Shown in pieces: positions 1 to 8,260 of a DNA stretch of 64,000 bases. This DNA is from ZC4RG42 sp003242425 (GTDB lineage: Bacteria > Pseudomonadota > Gammaproteobacteria > Burkholderiales > SG8-39), in assembly GCA_937907425.1 (NCBI GenBank), contig CALCIE010000006.1:1-64000 (forward strand), written 5' to 3'. Numbering within the stretch: position 1 is the first letter of the stretch; each line of letters opens with the position of its first letter. The notes under the pieces are model-generated. The model did not search any database. It worked only from the letters and a program-made list of their open reading frames with translations, and was not told where the DNA came from. The translations under genes and the position numbers were made by a program.

Positions 1-431
1 GCGAGAACTTCGCACTGATCCCCGGCACGAACACGCCTGTCGCCATCAACAACGTCAATTGCGGCGGACCCAGCGGCGGGGCGGCAAACGGCAACAACCC
101 GTAGAACTGTCAGTTCTTCCGCGACAATCCGCCGAACAGCGGAACGATCGATACGGAAATCGACGGCCTGACCGTCGTGCTCTCCTTCGTCGCCGATGTC
201 GTTCCCGGCGAGGAGAACCTCATCGAGCTCGGGGTCGCCGACGTGACCGATCCCATTCTCGACTCGGTGGTATTCATCGCCGCCGGCACTTTCCAGTCCT
301 GCGGCGGTCCCGACCAGCCGCCGTGCGGCGGCCCCGGGCCGGGGCCGGGCCAACAGGCGCCGGAGCCCGGCAGCCTGGCTTTGCTGGGCCTCGGGTTGCT
401 CGGCCTCATGTGGGGACGCAGACGGCATTGA
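1..431 (+). pseudogene. 3' part of PEP-CTERM (choice-of-anchor type) surface protein, interrupted by TAG
   Basis: The frame is open from the left edge and ends in a PEP-CTERM sorting tail: the PEP motif (PEPGSLALLG), a hydrophobic helix, then a basic end (WGRRRH). Such tails direct export and processing by an exosortase, often with exopolysaccharide. The upstream text (ALIPGTNTPVAINNVNC, then NCQFFRDN and TEIDGLTVVLSF, then LDSVVFIAAG) resembles the choice-of-anchor beta domain of these proteins. A TAG at 102-104 interrupts the same frame, and the domain reads on normally on both sides. That suggests a recent nonsense mutation, a sequencing error or readthrough. The first downstream ATG (177) would give only a signal-less 84-residue piece. 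The true start lies outside the window. Confidence 0.65.
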
Positions 432-450
432 ACGCTCCGCACCGGGACGA

Positions 451-478
451 GGGCGGCCGCTCGGCCGCCCTTTTTCTT
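451..478 (+). terminator. Rho-independent terminator of PEP-CTERM gene
   Basis: The arms GGGCGGCC and GGCCGCCC flank a short loop and are followed by TTTTTCTTT. The hairpin starts 19 bases after the stop of the PEP-CTERM frame. Confidence 0.85.
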
Positions 479-576
479 TGCGCTTCGCGCGGGACGGCGG
501 CTTGCAGGCGTTATGATCCTGTCAGCGCGGTCCGCGCAATGCGGGCCGCATCGCCTACAACGTGCAGAGTGTCGAC

Positions 577-3219
577 ATGCGCGAACCTACCCCTCAGACG
601 ATTTTTCTCAAGGATTACACCCCGCCCGCTTTCCTGATCGAGCGGGTGGAACTGGACGTCGATCTTCGCGACGACCACGCGCTGGTACGCGGCCGGCTGG
701 CCGTGCGGCGCAATCCCGCGGCCGCCGACCCGAACGCGCCGTTACGCCTGGACGGCGACGAACTGCAGCTCATCTCGGTCGCGCTCGACGGCCGGACGCT
801 GCAAGCCGGCGAATACGAACTCACCGACGATGCGTTGACGATCGCGCGCGTGCCCGAGTCCTTCACCCTGGAGACGGTCTCCCGCATCGAGCCGCAGCGC
901 AATACGCAGCTCATGGGGCTCTACGTCTCCAAGGACGGCTACTTCACCCAATGCGAAGCCGAGGGCTTCCGCCGCATCACCTGGTTCATCGACCGGCCCG
1001 ACGTGATGGCGCGCTACACGACGACCATCCATGCCGACAAGGCGCGCTATCCCGTGCTGCTGTCCAACGGCAACCTGGTGGCGCAAGGTGACGAAGCGGA
1101 CGGCCGTCACTGGACGCGCTGGGAAGACCCCTTCCCCAAGCCTTCCTACCTCTTCGCCATGGTGGCGGCGAAGCTCGACAAGCTGGAAGATACCTTCATC
1201 ACCCGCTCGGGCAAACACGCGAAGCTCGCGATCTACGTGGAGCCTGGCAAGCTCGACCAGTGCGCGCACGCCATGGACTGCCTCAAGCGCGCCATGAAGT
1301 GGGACGAGGAGGTGTTCGGGCTGGAGCTCGACCTCGACGGCTACATGATCGTGGCCGTGGGCGACTTCAACATGGGCGCGATGGAAAACAAGGGACTCAA
1401 CATCTTCAACACCAAGTACGTGCTGGCGCGCCCCGACATCGCGACCGACATGGATTTCATGAACATCGACCGCGTGGTCGCGCACGAGTACTTCCACAAC
1501 TGGACGGGCAACCGCGTCACCTGCCGCGACTGGTTCCAGCTCTCGCTCAAGGAAGGGCTCACGGTGTTCCGCGACCAGGAATACGGCGCCGACACCTACT
1601 CGCGCGCGGTCACCCGCATCCAAGAAGTGCGCGGCCTGCGCGCGGCGCAGTTCCCGGAGGATGCCGGCCCCATGGCGCATCCGGTGCGGCCGCAGTCGTA
1701 CATGGAGATCAGCAACTTCTACACGGCGACCGTGTACGAGAAAGGCGCCGAAGTGGTGCGCATGATCCACACCCTGATCGGCAAGGAGGCGTTCCGCCGC
1801 GGCATGGATCTGTACTTCGAACGCCACGACGGTCAGGCGGTGACGACGGACGATTTCGTGCAGGCCATGGCCGACGCCTCGGGCGTGGACCTCACCCAGT
1901 TCAAGCGCTGGTACGACCAGGCCGGCACGCCGGTGCTGACCACGCGCGGTCATTACGATGCCGCGGCGCGCACCTATACGCTTACGGTGCGGCAGCACAC
2001 ACCGCCCACGCCGGGTCAGCCGGAGAAGCTGCCGCTGCACATTCCGCTCGCCGTGGGACTCGTGGCGCCCGACGGCAGCGACCTGCCGCTGCAACTGGAA
2101 GGCGAAGCGGCGCCGCAGGGCACAAACCGCGTGCTCTCGGTGAAGCGAGCCGAAGAACGCTTCGTGTTCGTGAACGTGCCGCAGCGGCCGGTGCCCTCGC
2201 TGCTGCGCGGCTTCTCGGCGCCGGTGATCCTCGACCACGACTACGACGAAGCCGAGCTCACGCACCTCATGGCGCACGACTCGGACGCCTTCAACCGCTG
2301 GGAGGCGGGACAGCGGCTCGCCACGCGCATCCTGCTGCGCGGGGTCGACGCCGTGCGCGCCGGCCGTGCGTTCGACGTGCCGGCGTCGTTCGTGCAGGCT
2401 TTCGCGCGCGTGCTGGCCGATGCCGGGCAAGATCCGGCCTTCGCCGCCGAGGCGCTGTCGCTGCCTTCCGAATCGTTCCTGGCCGAGCAGATGGAGGTGG
2501 TCGATCCGGACGCCATTCATCTGGCGCGCATCGGCGTGCGCGCGCAGATCGCGCAGGCGCTGCGCACCGAACTGTTCGAGGCCTATCACGCCTACCGGCC
2601 GCGCGGCCCGTACAGCCCCGACGCCAAGTCCGCGGGCGAGCGCGCGTTGCGCAACCTCTGCCTGGGCTATCTGATGGAGCTCGACGACGAGGAAGTGCGC
2701 GCGCTGTGCGTGAACCAGTTCGAGGCGGCGGACAACATGACCGACGCCCTTGCGGCGTTGACGGCGCTGTCGCACATCGACGTACCGGAACGGCAGACGG
2801 CGCTCGATCGCTTCTACGCCAGGTGGAAGGACGAGGCGCTGGTGGTGGACAAGTGGCTCGCGGTGCAGGCCTCGTCGCGCCTGCCCGACACGCTCCAGCG
2901 CGTGCAGGCCCTGCTCGCGCATCCGGGCTTCAACATCAGGAATCCCAACAAGGTGTACGCGCTCATCGGCGGCTTCCGCAACAACCAGGTGCGCTTCCAC
3001 GCGGCCGACGGCTCGGGCTACCGTTTCCTCGCCGAGCAGGTGATCGCGCTCGACCGGCTCAATCCGCAGGTGGCGGCGCGTATGGCGCGCGGCTTCGACC
3101 GCTGGCGGAAGTTCGACGCGCAGCGCCAGGCCCATGCGCGCGCGGCGCTGGAATCCATCCGCGACGCCGACGGCCTGTCCAAGGACGTGTGCGAGATCGT
3201 GTTGCGGGCGCTCGCCTGA
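577..3219 (+). CDS. pepN: Aminopeptidase N (M1 family)
   Basis: This is a cytosolic zinc aminopeptidase that removes N-terminal residues from peptides. From the ATG at 577 it has 880 residues, close to the 870 of the E. coli enzyme. The exopeptidase motif GAMENKGLNIFN begins at residue 267. The zinc site HEYFH spans residues 303-307, with the third ligand Glu near 326 (LKEGLTVF). The C-terminal helical domain (DUF3458 type) is complete. A GTG at 562 is an alternative start in the same frame; I prefer the ATG because MREPTPQTIFLKDY matches the usual N-terminus of the family. It is transcribed alone, after the PEP-CTERM terminator. Confidence 0.96.
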   Translation: MREPTPQTIFLKDYTPPAFLIERVELDVDLRDDHALVRGRLAVRRNPAAADPNAPLRLDGDELQLISVALDGRTLQAGEYELTDDALTIARVPESFTLETVSRIEPQRNTQLMGLYVSKDGYFTQCEAEGFRRITWFIDRPDVMARYTTTIHADKARYPVLLSNGNLVAQGDEADGRHWTRWEDPFPKPSYLFAMVAAKLDKLEDTFITRSGKHAKLAIYVEPGKLDQCAHAMDCLKRAMKWDEEVFGLELDLDGYMIVAVGDFNMGAMENKGLNIFNTKYVLARPDIATDMDFMNIDRVVAHEYFHNWTGNRVTCRDWFQLSLKEGLTVFRDQEYGADTYSRAVTRIQEVRGLRAAQFPEDAGPMAHPVRPQSYMEISNFYTATVYEKGAEVVRMIHTLIGKEAFRRGMDLYFERHDGQAVTTDDFVQAMADASGVDLTQFKRWYDQAGTPVLTTRGHYDAAARTYTLTVRQHTPPTPGQPEKLPLHIPLAVGLVAPDGSDLPLQLEGEAAPQGTNRVLSVKRAEERFVFVNVPQRPVPSLLRGFSAPVILDHDYDEAELTHLMAHDSDAFNRWEAGQRLATRILLRGVDAVRAGRAFDVPASFVQAFARVLADAGQDPAFAAEALSLPSESFLAEQMEVVDPDAIHLARIGVRAQIAQALRTELFEAYHAYRPRGPYSPDAKSAGERALRNLCLGYLMELDDEEVRALCVNQFEAADNMTDALAALTALSHIDVPERQTALDRFYARWKDEALVVDKWLAVQASSRLPDTLQRVQALLAHPGFNIRNPNKVYALIGGFRNNQVRFHAADGSGYRFLAEQVIALDRLNPQVAARMARGFDRWRKFDAQRQAHARAALESIRDADGLSKDVCEIVLRALA

Positions 3220-3337
3220 ACGGCCGTTGGCCAGAAACGTGCCCGGCGCGCTCCGCCCTAAGCAATATGCCCAACGGCGGAGTTACCCGGACGTCGCAAT
3301 TCGGTACAGTCTCCCGCTGCTTCGAGGGACTGCGACG

Positions 3338-3715
3338 ATGTTGCGGATCCTGCATCTCGACTACGACGAGAACGAGATCGCGCGCCTGCGGGCGTACATG
3401 GCCGAGCGCCTGAAAGTCGAAATCGACTACGTGGGCGCGGCGGACGGCGAACGTTTCCATACCGCGATCGCGAACGGCCCCTACGATCTCATCCTCGGCA
3501 GCAGCAATCTCCCGGACATCAGCGCCGCCACGCTGCTGCAACTGGCGCGAACCCACTGCCCGGACGCCGCCTTCGTCCTGCTGAGCGACAACCTGTCGTC
3601 GACGGAGGTGTTGAACGGCGTGCGGCTGGGCGCCGACGACGTCGTCGGCCGCCGCGACCTGCACCGCCTGTTGCCGATCGTGCGGCGCGCCGCGAGCCAC
3701 CGCGGCCGGCACTAG
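3338..3715 (+). CDS. Stand-alone response-regulator receiver-like protein lacking the phospho-Asp
   Basis: The 125-residue product has the length and alternating fold of a CheY-like receiver: ILHLDYDENE at strand 1, YDLILG at strand 3, FVLLSD at strand 4 and GADDVVG at strand 5. Where the phosphoacceptor Asp normally stands (LILxD) this protein reads LILGSSNLPD, so residue 55 is Ser. The conserved Lys after strand 5 appears to be Arg. It therefore looks like a pseudo-receiver that cannot use the standard phosphorylation chemistry. There is no output domain and no kinase next to it. The start is the ATG at 3338; a TACAGT -10-like element lies at 3305-3310. Its TAG interlocks with the stop of the convergent gene. 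Confidence 0.72.
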   Translation: MLRILHLDYDENEIARLRAYMAERLKVEIDYVGAADGERFHTAIANGPYDLILGSSNLPDISAATLLQLARTHCPDAAFVLLSDNLSSTEVLNGVRLGADDVVGRRDLHRLLPIVRRAASHRGRH

Positions 3716-4224
3716 TCCGAATCGTCGTCGTCCTCCCAGCCGGCCAGGACGAACTTCGGCTCGGCGAAATGATCGCGGCGGCCGCGCTCGCGCATCATCT
3801 GAATGAAGTCGCGGGTCTTCATGTGCACGAGCGTGCAATGGTCGCCGGCCTCGAAATAGAGATCGGGTTCCTCGGCGATGCTCTCGTCCCAGATGACTTC
3901 CAGGCCGTAGGCGTTCGCGAGCGCCGGCACCGCGCCGGGCTCGCAGTCGGGGAAGTAGCGGGCGAATTCCTCTTCGGAGAGCAGCCGCATGACGCGGCCG
4001 GTGTGCGCGTTGAGTTCGCCGAATTCCACGCGCCGCGAGGCCGGCAGCACGGCAACCACGCAACGCTCGCCGTCGTCGAGCACCACCGCCTTCACCAGCC
4101 GGTCGGCCGGCACCTGCGACATGCGCGCGGTTTCCAGGCTGGTGGCGGAACGGTCGTGATACAGCAGATCGTAGGGAACGGTGTGCGAGCGGAAGAACGC
4201 TTCCAGGGTCGGCGCCATGCCCAT
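3712..4224 (-). CDS. YbaK/aminoacyl-tRNA deacylase domain protein
   Basis: The 170-residue protein belongs to the YbaK/ProX editing-domain superfamily, whose members hydrolyse mischarged aminoacyl-tRNA in trans. The family pattern is visible: an N-terminal helix (TLEAFFRSHTVPYDLL), LVKAVVLDDGERCVVAVLPASRRVEF in the core (quoted in two parts: LVKAVVLDDG and VVAVLPASRRVEF), and FEAGDHCTLVHM near the end. The acidic tail (EDDDDSD) is an extra. An AGGAGG ribosome site precedes the ATG. A perfect 24-bp palindrome sits directly upstream. The specific tRNA substrate cannot be read from the sequence. Confidence 0.8.
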   Translation of the reverse strand: MGMAPTLEAFFRSHTVPYDLLYHDRSATSLETARMSQVPADRLVKAVVLDDGERCVVAVLPASRRVEFGELNAHTGRVMRLLSEEEFARYFPDCEPGAVPALANAYGLEVIWDESIAEEPDLYFEAGDHCTLVHMKTRDFIQMMRERGRRDHFAEPKFVLAGWEDDDDSD

Positions 4225-4235
4225 GTGTGCCTCCT

Positions 4236-4259
4236 ATACCGAAGCTCGAGCTTCGGTAT
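4236..4259. promoter_or_regulatory. Perfect 24-bp palindrome before the YbaK-type gene
   Basis: The arm ATACCGAAGCTC is followed at once by its exact reverse complement, with no spacer. It lies between the thioesterase gene and the YbaK-like gene, a few bases before the AGGAGG of the latter. As DNA it could be an operator for a dimeric repressor. As RNA it would form a hairpin beside the ribosome site. No T-run follows on either strand, so it does not look like a normal terminator. Confidence 0.55.
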
Positions 4260-4306
4260 GGGCAAGGCATCGCGCGTGCCTGAGCGCGCGGACGGGCGAA
4301 ACGGCT

Positions 4307-4726
4307 TCAATCCTGGCCGGACGCCTTGCCGGCGAGCTTGTCCGCCATGCGCTGGTCGAAGCGCCCGAGCTTGATGATCACGCGCTCGTGCATGCCGTCG
4401 CCGATGGGCTCGCGTTCGTCGCGCGCGGCGAGACGGAAGCGCAGCGTGCGGCCTTCCACTTCCACCAGCTCGGCCTCGGCCCAGACCCGCATGCCCACCG
4501 GCGTCGCCGCGAAATGACGCACGTCAAGCCGCGTGCCGACGGTCTGGTAGCCGGCGGGCAGGTACGGCTCCACCGCGGCGAGCGCCGCCGCCTCGAACAT
4601 GTTGATCATCACCGGCGTGGCGAGCACGCGCACCAGCCCGCTGCCCACGTGCGGCGCGGTGTGTTCGTTGCCGACGATGATGACGTTGCCGGCCTTCAGA
4701 CCGGGCTTCAGGCCCGACAAATCCAT
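4307..4726 (-). CDS. Hotdog-fold thioesterase, FlK-like
   Basis: The 139-residue protein resembles fluoroacetyl-CoA thioesterase FlK and its many housekeeping relatives. The catalytic-site pattern of that family is present: a Thr in LATPVMINMFEAAA, the Glu eight residues later, and a His in VRHFAATPVG. It probably hydrolyses small acyl-CoA esters in the cytosol. Specificity for fluoroacetyl-CoA is not implied. It is on the same strand as the YbaK-like gene (82 bases apart) and as tex upstream (80 bases apart). Confidence 0.82.
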   Translation of the reverse strand: MDLSGLKPGLKAGNVIIVGNEHTAPHVGSGLVRVLATPVMINMFEAAALAAVEPYLPAGYQTVGTRLDVRHFAATPVGMRVWAEAELVEVEGRTLRFRLAARDEREPIGDGMHERVIIKLGRFDQRMADKLAGKASGQD

Positions 4727-4806
4727 TCCCCGACTCCCTTCAATGTCAACGACACGATCTTAGCGAAGCGGCGCACGGCGCGCGATGAGTTCCATGGATC
4801 GTGCGA

Positions 4807-7149
4807 TCAAGACGCCTTGCGCTGCAAGGCACGGGCGAGCGCGGCGGCGAGCGCCCCGCCCGGCGCCTCGCGCTCGCGCGGAGCGGGCTTGCGTCCGGCC
4901 GGGCGGGCACCGCCTTCCGTACGGGCGCCGGGCGTCTCGTCGAGGCGCATGCTGAGCGCGATGCGCTTGCGCGGCACGTCCACTTCCAGCACCTTGACCC
5001 GCACGATATCGCCGGCCTTCACCACCTCGCGCGGATCTTTGACAAATTTGTGCGACATCATGGAGATATGCACCAGTCCGTCCTGGTGCACACCGATGTC
5101 GACGAAGGCGCCGAAGTTGGTGACGTTGGTCACCACGCCTTCCAGCACCATGCCGGGCTCCAGGTCGGTCAGTTCCTCCACGCCCTCCTTGAAGGCCGCG
5201 GTCTTGAACTCGGGGCGCGGATCGCGGCCGGGCTTCTCCAGTTCGCGCAGGATGTCGCGCACCGTCGGCAGGCCGAAGCGTTCGTCGGTATATCTGGCCG
5301 GGTCGATCTTCTTCAGCGTCTCGACGTCGCCCATGACCTCGCGCACCGAGCGCTTGATGTCGGCCAGGATGCGCTCCACGACCGGATAGGCCTCCGGGTG
5401 CACGGCCGAGGCGTCGAGCGGATTGTCGCCGTTCGGGATGCGCAGGAAGCCCGCCGCCTGTTCGAAGGTCTTCTCGCCCAGGCGCGGCACTTTCTTCAGC
5501 GCTTCGCGGTTGGGGAAGGGCCCGTGCTGGTCGCGGTAGCGCACGATCGCCTCGGCGAGCGAGGCCGTGAGCCCGGAAATGCGCGCGAGCAGCGGCGCCG
5601 AGGCGGTATTCACGTCCACGCCCACCGCATTCACGCAATCCTCCACCACGGCGTCGAGCGAGCGGGCGAGCTTGGTCTGGCTCACATCGTGCTGGTACTG
5701 GCCCACGCCGATGGATTTGGGATCGATCTTCACCAGTTCGGCGAGCGGGTCCTGCAGACGCCGCGCGATGGAGACCGCGCCGCGCAGACTGACGTCCAGG
5801 TCCGGGAATTCCTTGGCCGCGTATTCGGAAGCCGAATAGACCGAAGCCCCCGCCTCCGAGACCACGACCTTGGTGAGCCGCAGCTCGGGATGGCGCTTGA
5901 TGAGATCGGCGACGAGCTGGTCGGTCTCGCGCGAGGCGGTGCCGTTGCCGATGCTGACGAGCTCCACGCCGTGCTTGCGCGCCAGCGCCGCCAGCGCCGC
6001 GATCGAGCCGTCCCAGTCCTTGCGCGGCTCGTGCGGATAGATGGTGGCGGTTTCCAGCAGCTTGCCCGTGCCGTCCACGACCGCGACTTTCACGCCGGTG
6101 CGCACGCCCGGGTCCAGGCCCATGGTGACGCGCGGGCCCGCCGGCGCGGCGAGCAGCAGGTCGTGCAGGTTGCGCGCGAAGACGCGGATCGCCTCCTCCT
6201 CCGCCCGCTCGCGCAAGGCGTTGAACAGATCGCTCTCCAGTTGCCAGGAGAGCTTCACCTGCCAGGTCCAGCGCACGCACTGCAGCAGCCAAGCATCGGC
6301 GGCGCGGCCCTTGTCGGCGATGCCGAAGCGCGCGGCGATGCGGCGCTCGCAGGCGTTGAAAGGCGCAGCCGAGGGCTTCGCCGGCTGTTCCTCCAGCTCC
6401 TCCGGCAGCTTGAGCGCAAGGCGCAGCACTTCCTCCTTGCGGCCGCGGAACAGCGCCAGCGCGCGGTGCGAGGGAATGTCCTTGATCGGCTCGCTGTACT
6501 GGAAGTAGTCACGGAACTTGGCGCCTTCCTGTTCCTTGCCTTCGATCACGGCGGACACCAGCACGCCGTGTTCGTGCAGGTGCTCGCGCAGCGCGCCGAC
6601 CAGCTCGGCGTCCTCGGCGAACTGTTCCATGAGGATCTGGCGCGCGCCTTCCAGCGCGGCCTTCACGTCCGGCACACCGGGGTTCTCGCCCTGCTCGGTG
6701 GTGAAGGCGGGCCTGAGGTATTTGGCCGCTTCCTCTTCCGGATTCAGCGTGGGATCGGCGAGCAGCGCCGCGGCCAGCGCGCCCAGGCCCGCCTCGCGGG
6801 CGATCTGCGCCTTGGTGCGGCGCTTGGGCTTGTAGGGCAGATAGAGATCTTCGAGACGCTGCTTGGTCTCCGCCGCCTCGATCTGCGCCTTCAGCTCGGG
6901 AGTGAGCTTGCCCTGTTCCTCGATACTCGCCAGCACGGCTGCGCGGCGTTCCTCCAGCTCGCGCAGATAACCGAGGCGCTCTTCCAGCGTGCGCAGCTGG
7001 GTGTCGTCGAGACCGCCCGTCACCTCCTTGCGGTAGCGGGCGATGAAGGGCACCGTCGCGCCCTCGTCGAGCAGCGCGACGGCGGCAGCGACCTGTTGGG
7101 GTTTGACGCCGAGCTCGGCGGCGATGCGTTGTTCGATGGAAGGAAGCAT
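4807..7149 (-). CDS. tex: Tex family transcription accessory protein / RNA-binding protein
   Basis: The 780-residue protein has the full Tex architecture. An N-terminal helical region begins SIEQRIAAELGVKPQQV. A YqgF/RNase H-like domain includes GLDPGVRTGVKVAVVD. Helix-hairpin-helix motifs follow (VGVDVNTASAPLLARISGL), and a C-terminal S1 RNA-binding domain lies at about residues 650-727 (GMVLEGVVTNVTNFGAFVDI, then GLVHIS). A basic Ala/Lys/Arg-rich tail follows. Tex is a conserved cytosolic nucleic-acid-binding protein tied to transcription. The ATG is at 7149-7147; a stretch of about 150 bases separates it from the divergent lipoprotein gene. Confidence 0.96.
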   Translation of the reverse strand: MLPSIEQRIAAELGVKPQQVAAAVALLDEGATVPFIARYRKEVTGGLDDTQLRTLEERLGYLRELEERRAAVLASIEEQGKLTPELKAQIEAAETKQRLEDLYLPYKPKRRTKAQIAREAGLGALAAALLADPTLNPEEEAAKYLRPAFTTEQGENPGVPDVKAALEGARQILMEQFAEDAELVGALREHLHEHGVLVSAVIEGKEQEGAKFRDYFQYSEPIKDIPSHRALALFRGRKEEVLRLALKLPEELEEQPAKPSAAPFNACERRIAARFGIADKGRAADAWLLQCVRWTWQVKLSWQLESDLFNALRERAEEEAIRVFARNLHDLLLAAPAGPRVTMGLDPGVRTGVKVAVVDGTGKLLETATIYPHEPRKDWDGSIAALAALARKHGVELVSIGNGTASRETDQLVADLIKRHPELRLTKVVVSEAGASVYSASEYAAKEFPDLDVSLRGAVSIARRLQDPLAELVKIDPKSIGVGQYQHDVSQTKLARSLDAVVEDCVNAVGVDVNTASAPLLARISGLTASLAEAIVRYRDQHGPFPNREALKKVPRLGEKTFEQAAGFLRIPNGDNPLDASAVHPEAYPVVERILADIKRSVREVMGDVETLKKIDPARYTDERFGLPTVRDILRELEKPGRDPRPEFKTAAFKEGVEELTDLEPGMVLEGVVTNVTNFGAFVDIGVHQDGLVHISMMSHKFVKDPREVVKAGDIVRVKVLEVDVPRKRIALSMRLDETPGARTEGGARPAGRKPAPREREAPGGALAAALARALQRKAS

Positions 7150-7301
7150 GGGTACTGCGTGGACTTGCGAAGCCGCGCACTATGCAGAATGGCACCGGAC
7201 GTGACAAGCTTGCGCGTGCGGCGAAATCGTGCTGCGCCGCAGCCAAAAACAAGAGCGCTTGGGGAGGACGAAGGATGGCGGCGACCGGAGGAACCGACGC
7301 G

Positions 7302-8015
7302 ATGCGGCGCGCGCTGGTGCTGGCACTCGCCGCGCTGCCGCTTGCGGCATGTTCCACCGCCTCCCCGCCGCAGCGCCGAGGCGCGCCCGCCGAGCGCGAG
7401 TTCAAGGTCGCCGATCTCGCCAAAACCGACATCGACCAGGTGGTGGAGGCCCATCTCGACCACAGCATGGCGAGCCTGAAGCTCCTGATGGAGAAGCTCT
7501 ACCGCCGCAACCCGCGCGAGCTGCAGAAAAGCCAGCTGCCGAGCGCGGAGGCGGCCATCACGCGCGCCTTCGATCCGGCCTTCAAGTGGCGTTTCCCGGA
7601 ACTGGACAACCGGCGCGGCATCGAGCTGCTGCATCTCGCCTTCGCGCCCGACTACGGCGGCGACCGCGTGTTCGCCTTCATCGCCGGGCTGGGCGGCATG
7701 CTCCACCAGGCCTACAACGAGCAGGAGGAGTTCTACCTCCTCGACCGGCTCGACCCGCAGAACCTCTACAACGCCGCGCGCAACATCGAGATCGCGGTGT
7801 GGAAGCTCTCCAACGCCCGCGACGAGCGCGGCAACCTGCTGCTGCTCAGCAACGAGGCGGGCCCCGAAGGCGCGAACCTCAGCTTCGAGCGCGAGTTCGG
7901 CAAGCTGATCGCCTATCAGGACATCCTGGCGCGCATCCTGGCGCAGCGTTCGCGGCGCACGCTGCGCTTCGTGGTGCAGAACGCGGCCGGGGCGATGTTC
8001 CTGCCCATCCGCTAG
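7302..8015 (+). CDS. Predicted lipoprotein of unknown function
   Basis: Starting at the ATG at 7302 the protein begins MRRALVLALAALPLAACS, a lipoprotein signal with lipobox LAAC and Cys at residue 17. A GGAGGA ribosome site stands about nine bases upstream. An ATG at 7275 would add nine residues and is less convincing. The 237-residue product is helical and charged after the signal, with segments such as VVEAHLDHSMASLKLLMEKL and GLGGMLHQAYNEQEEFYLLD. I do not recognise a domain. Similar lipoproteins of unknown role occur in betaproteobacteria. Confidence 0.75.
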   Translation: MRRALVLALAALPLAACSTASPPQRRGAPAEREFKVADLAKTDIDQVVEAHLDHSMASLKLLMEKLYRRNPRELQKSQLPSAEAAITRAFDPAFKWRFPELDNRRGIELLHLAFAPDYGGDRVFAFIAGLGGMLHQAYNEQEEFYLLDRLDPQNLYNAARNIEIAVWKLSNARDERGNLLLLSNEAGPEGANLSFEREFGKLIAYQDILARILAQRSRRTLRFVVQNAAGAMFLPIR

Positions 8016-8054
8016 CGCGGCGGCCGGCCCGGCGTGCGTGCGCCGCCCCTCAAC

Positions 8055-8083
8055 TTGACGCGCCGCAGCAGCGCCGGTACAGT
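8055..8083 (+). promoter_or_regulatory. Sigma-70-type promoter for the leuA leader
   Basis: TTGACG (8055-8060) and TACAGT (8078-8083) are separated by exactly 17 bases. Transcription would be expected to start near 8089-8091, on or next to the ATG of the leader peptide at 8090, which would give a leaderless mRNA. Confidence 0.7.
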
Positions 8084-8089
8084 GCCGGC

Positions 8090-8176
8090 ATGACTTCCTC
8101 TTTCCAGACCGCGTACTTCGTTCTAGGCGTCCTCTCCCTGACGCTCGGTCTGCTGCTGCGCCTCGCGCGCAGCTAA
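8090..8176 (+). CDS. Leucine-rich leader peptide upstream of leuA
   Basis: This is a 28-residue reading frame with eight leucine codons, including the run LSLTLGLLLRL and three consecutive CTG codons. It lies between a near-consensus promoter and leuA, the place of a leucine attenuator peptide. There is no room for a Shine-Dalgarno if transcription begins where the promoter predicts. GC-rich hairpins follow (arms CCGCCG 8206-8211 and CGGCGG 8225-8230; TGCGGGC 8319-8325 and GCCCGCA 8341-8347), but neither has a clear T-run. A ribosome-stalling switch acting on Rho or on translation is therefore as likely as a classical terminator. Function is inferred. Confidence 0.6.
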   Translation: MTSSFQTAYFVLGVLSLTLGLLLRLARS

Positions 8177-8260
8177 ATCCTCCACTTCCCCCAATTCGAA
8201 TTCATCCGCCGCCCGGCTCAAGGCCGGCGGGGCTTCCGTGATTCCCGTACGGAGACTGAC

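Noticed and set aside
742..3135. 797-codon minus-strand frame opposite pepN
   Set aside because: Antisense shadow of a conserved gene; composition is typical of GC-rich shadow frames.
4801..7479. 892-codon plus-strand frame opposite tex
   Set aside because: Antisense shadow; no recognisable motif, and it would run into the lipoprotein gene in the wrong frame.
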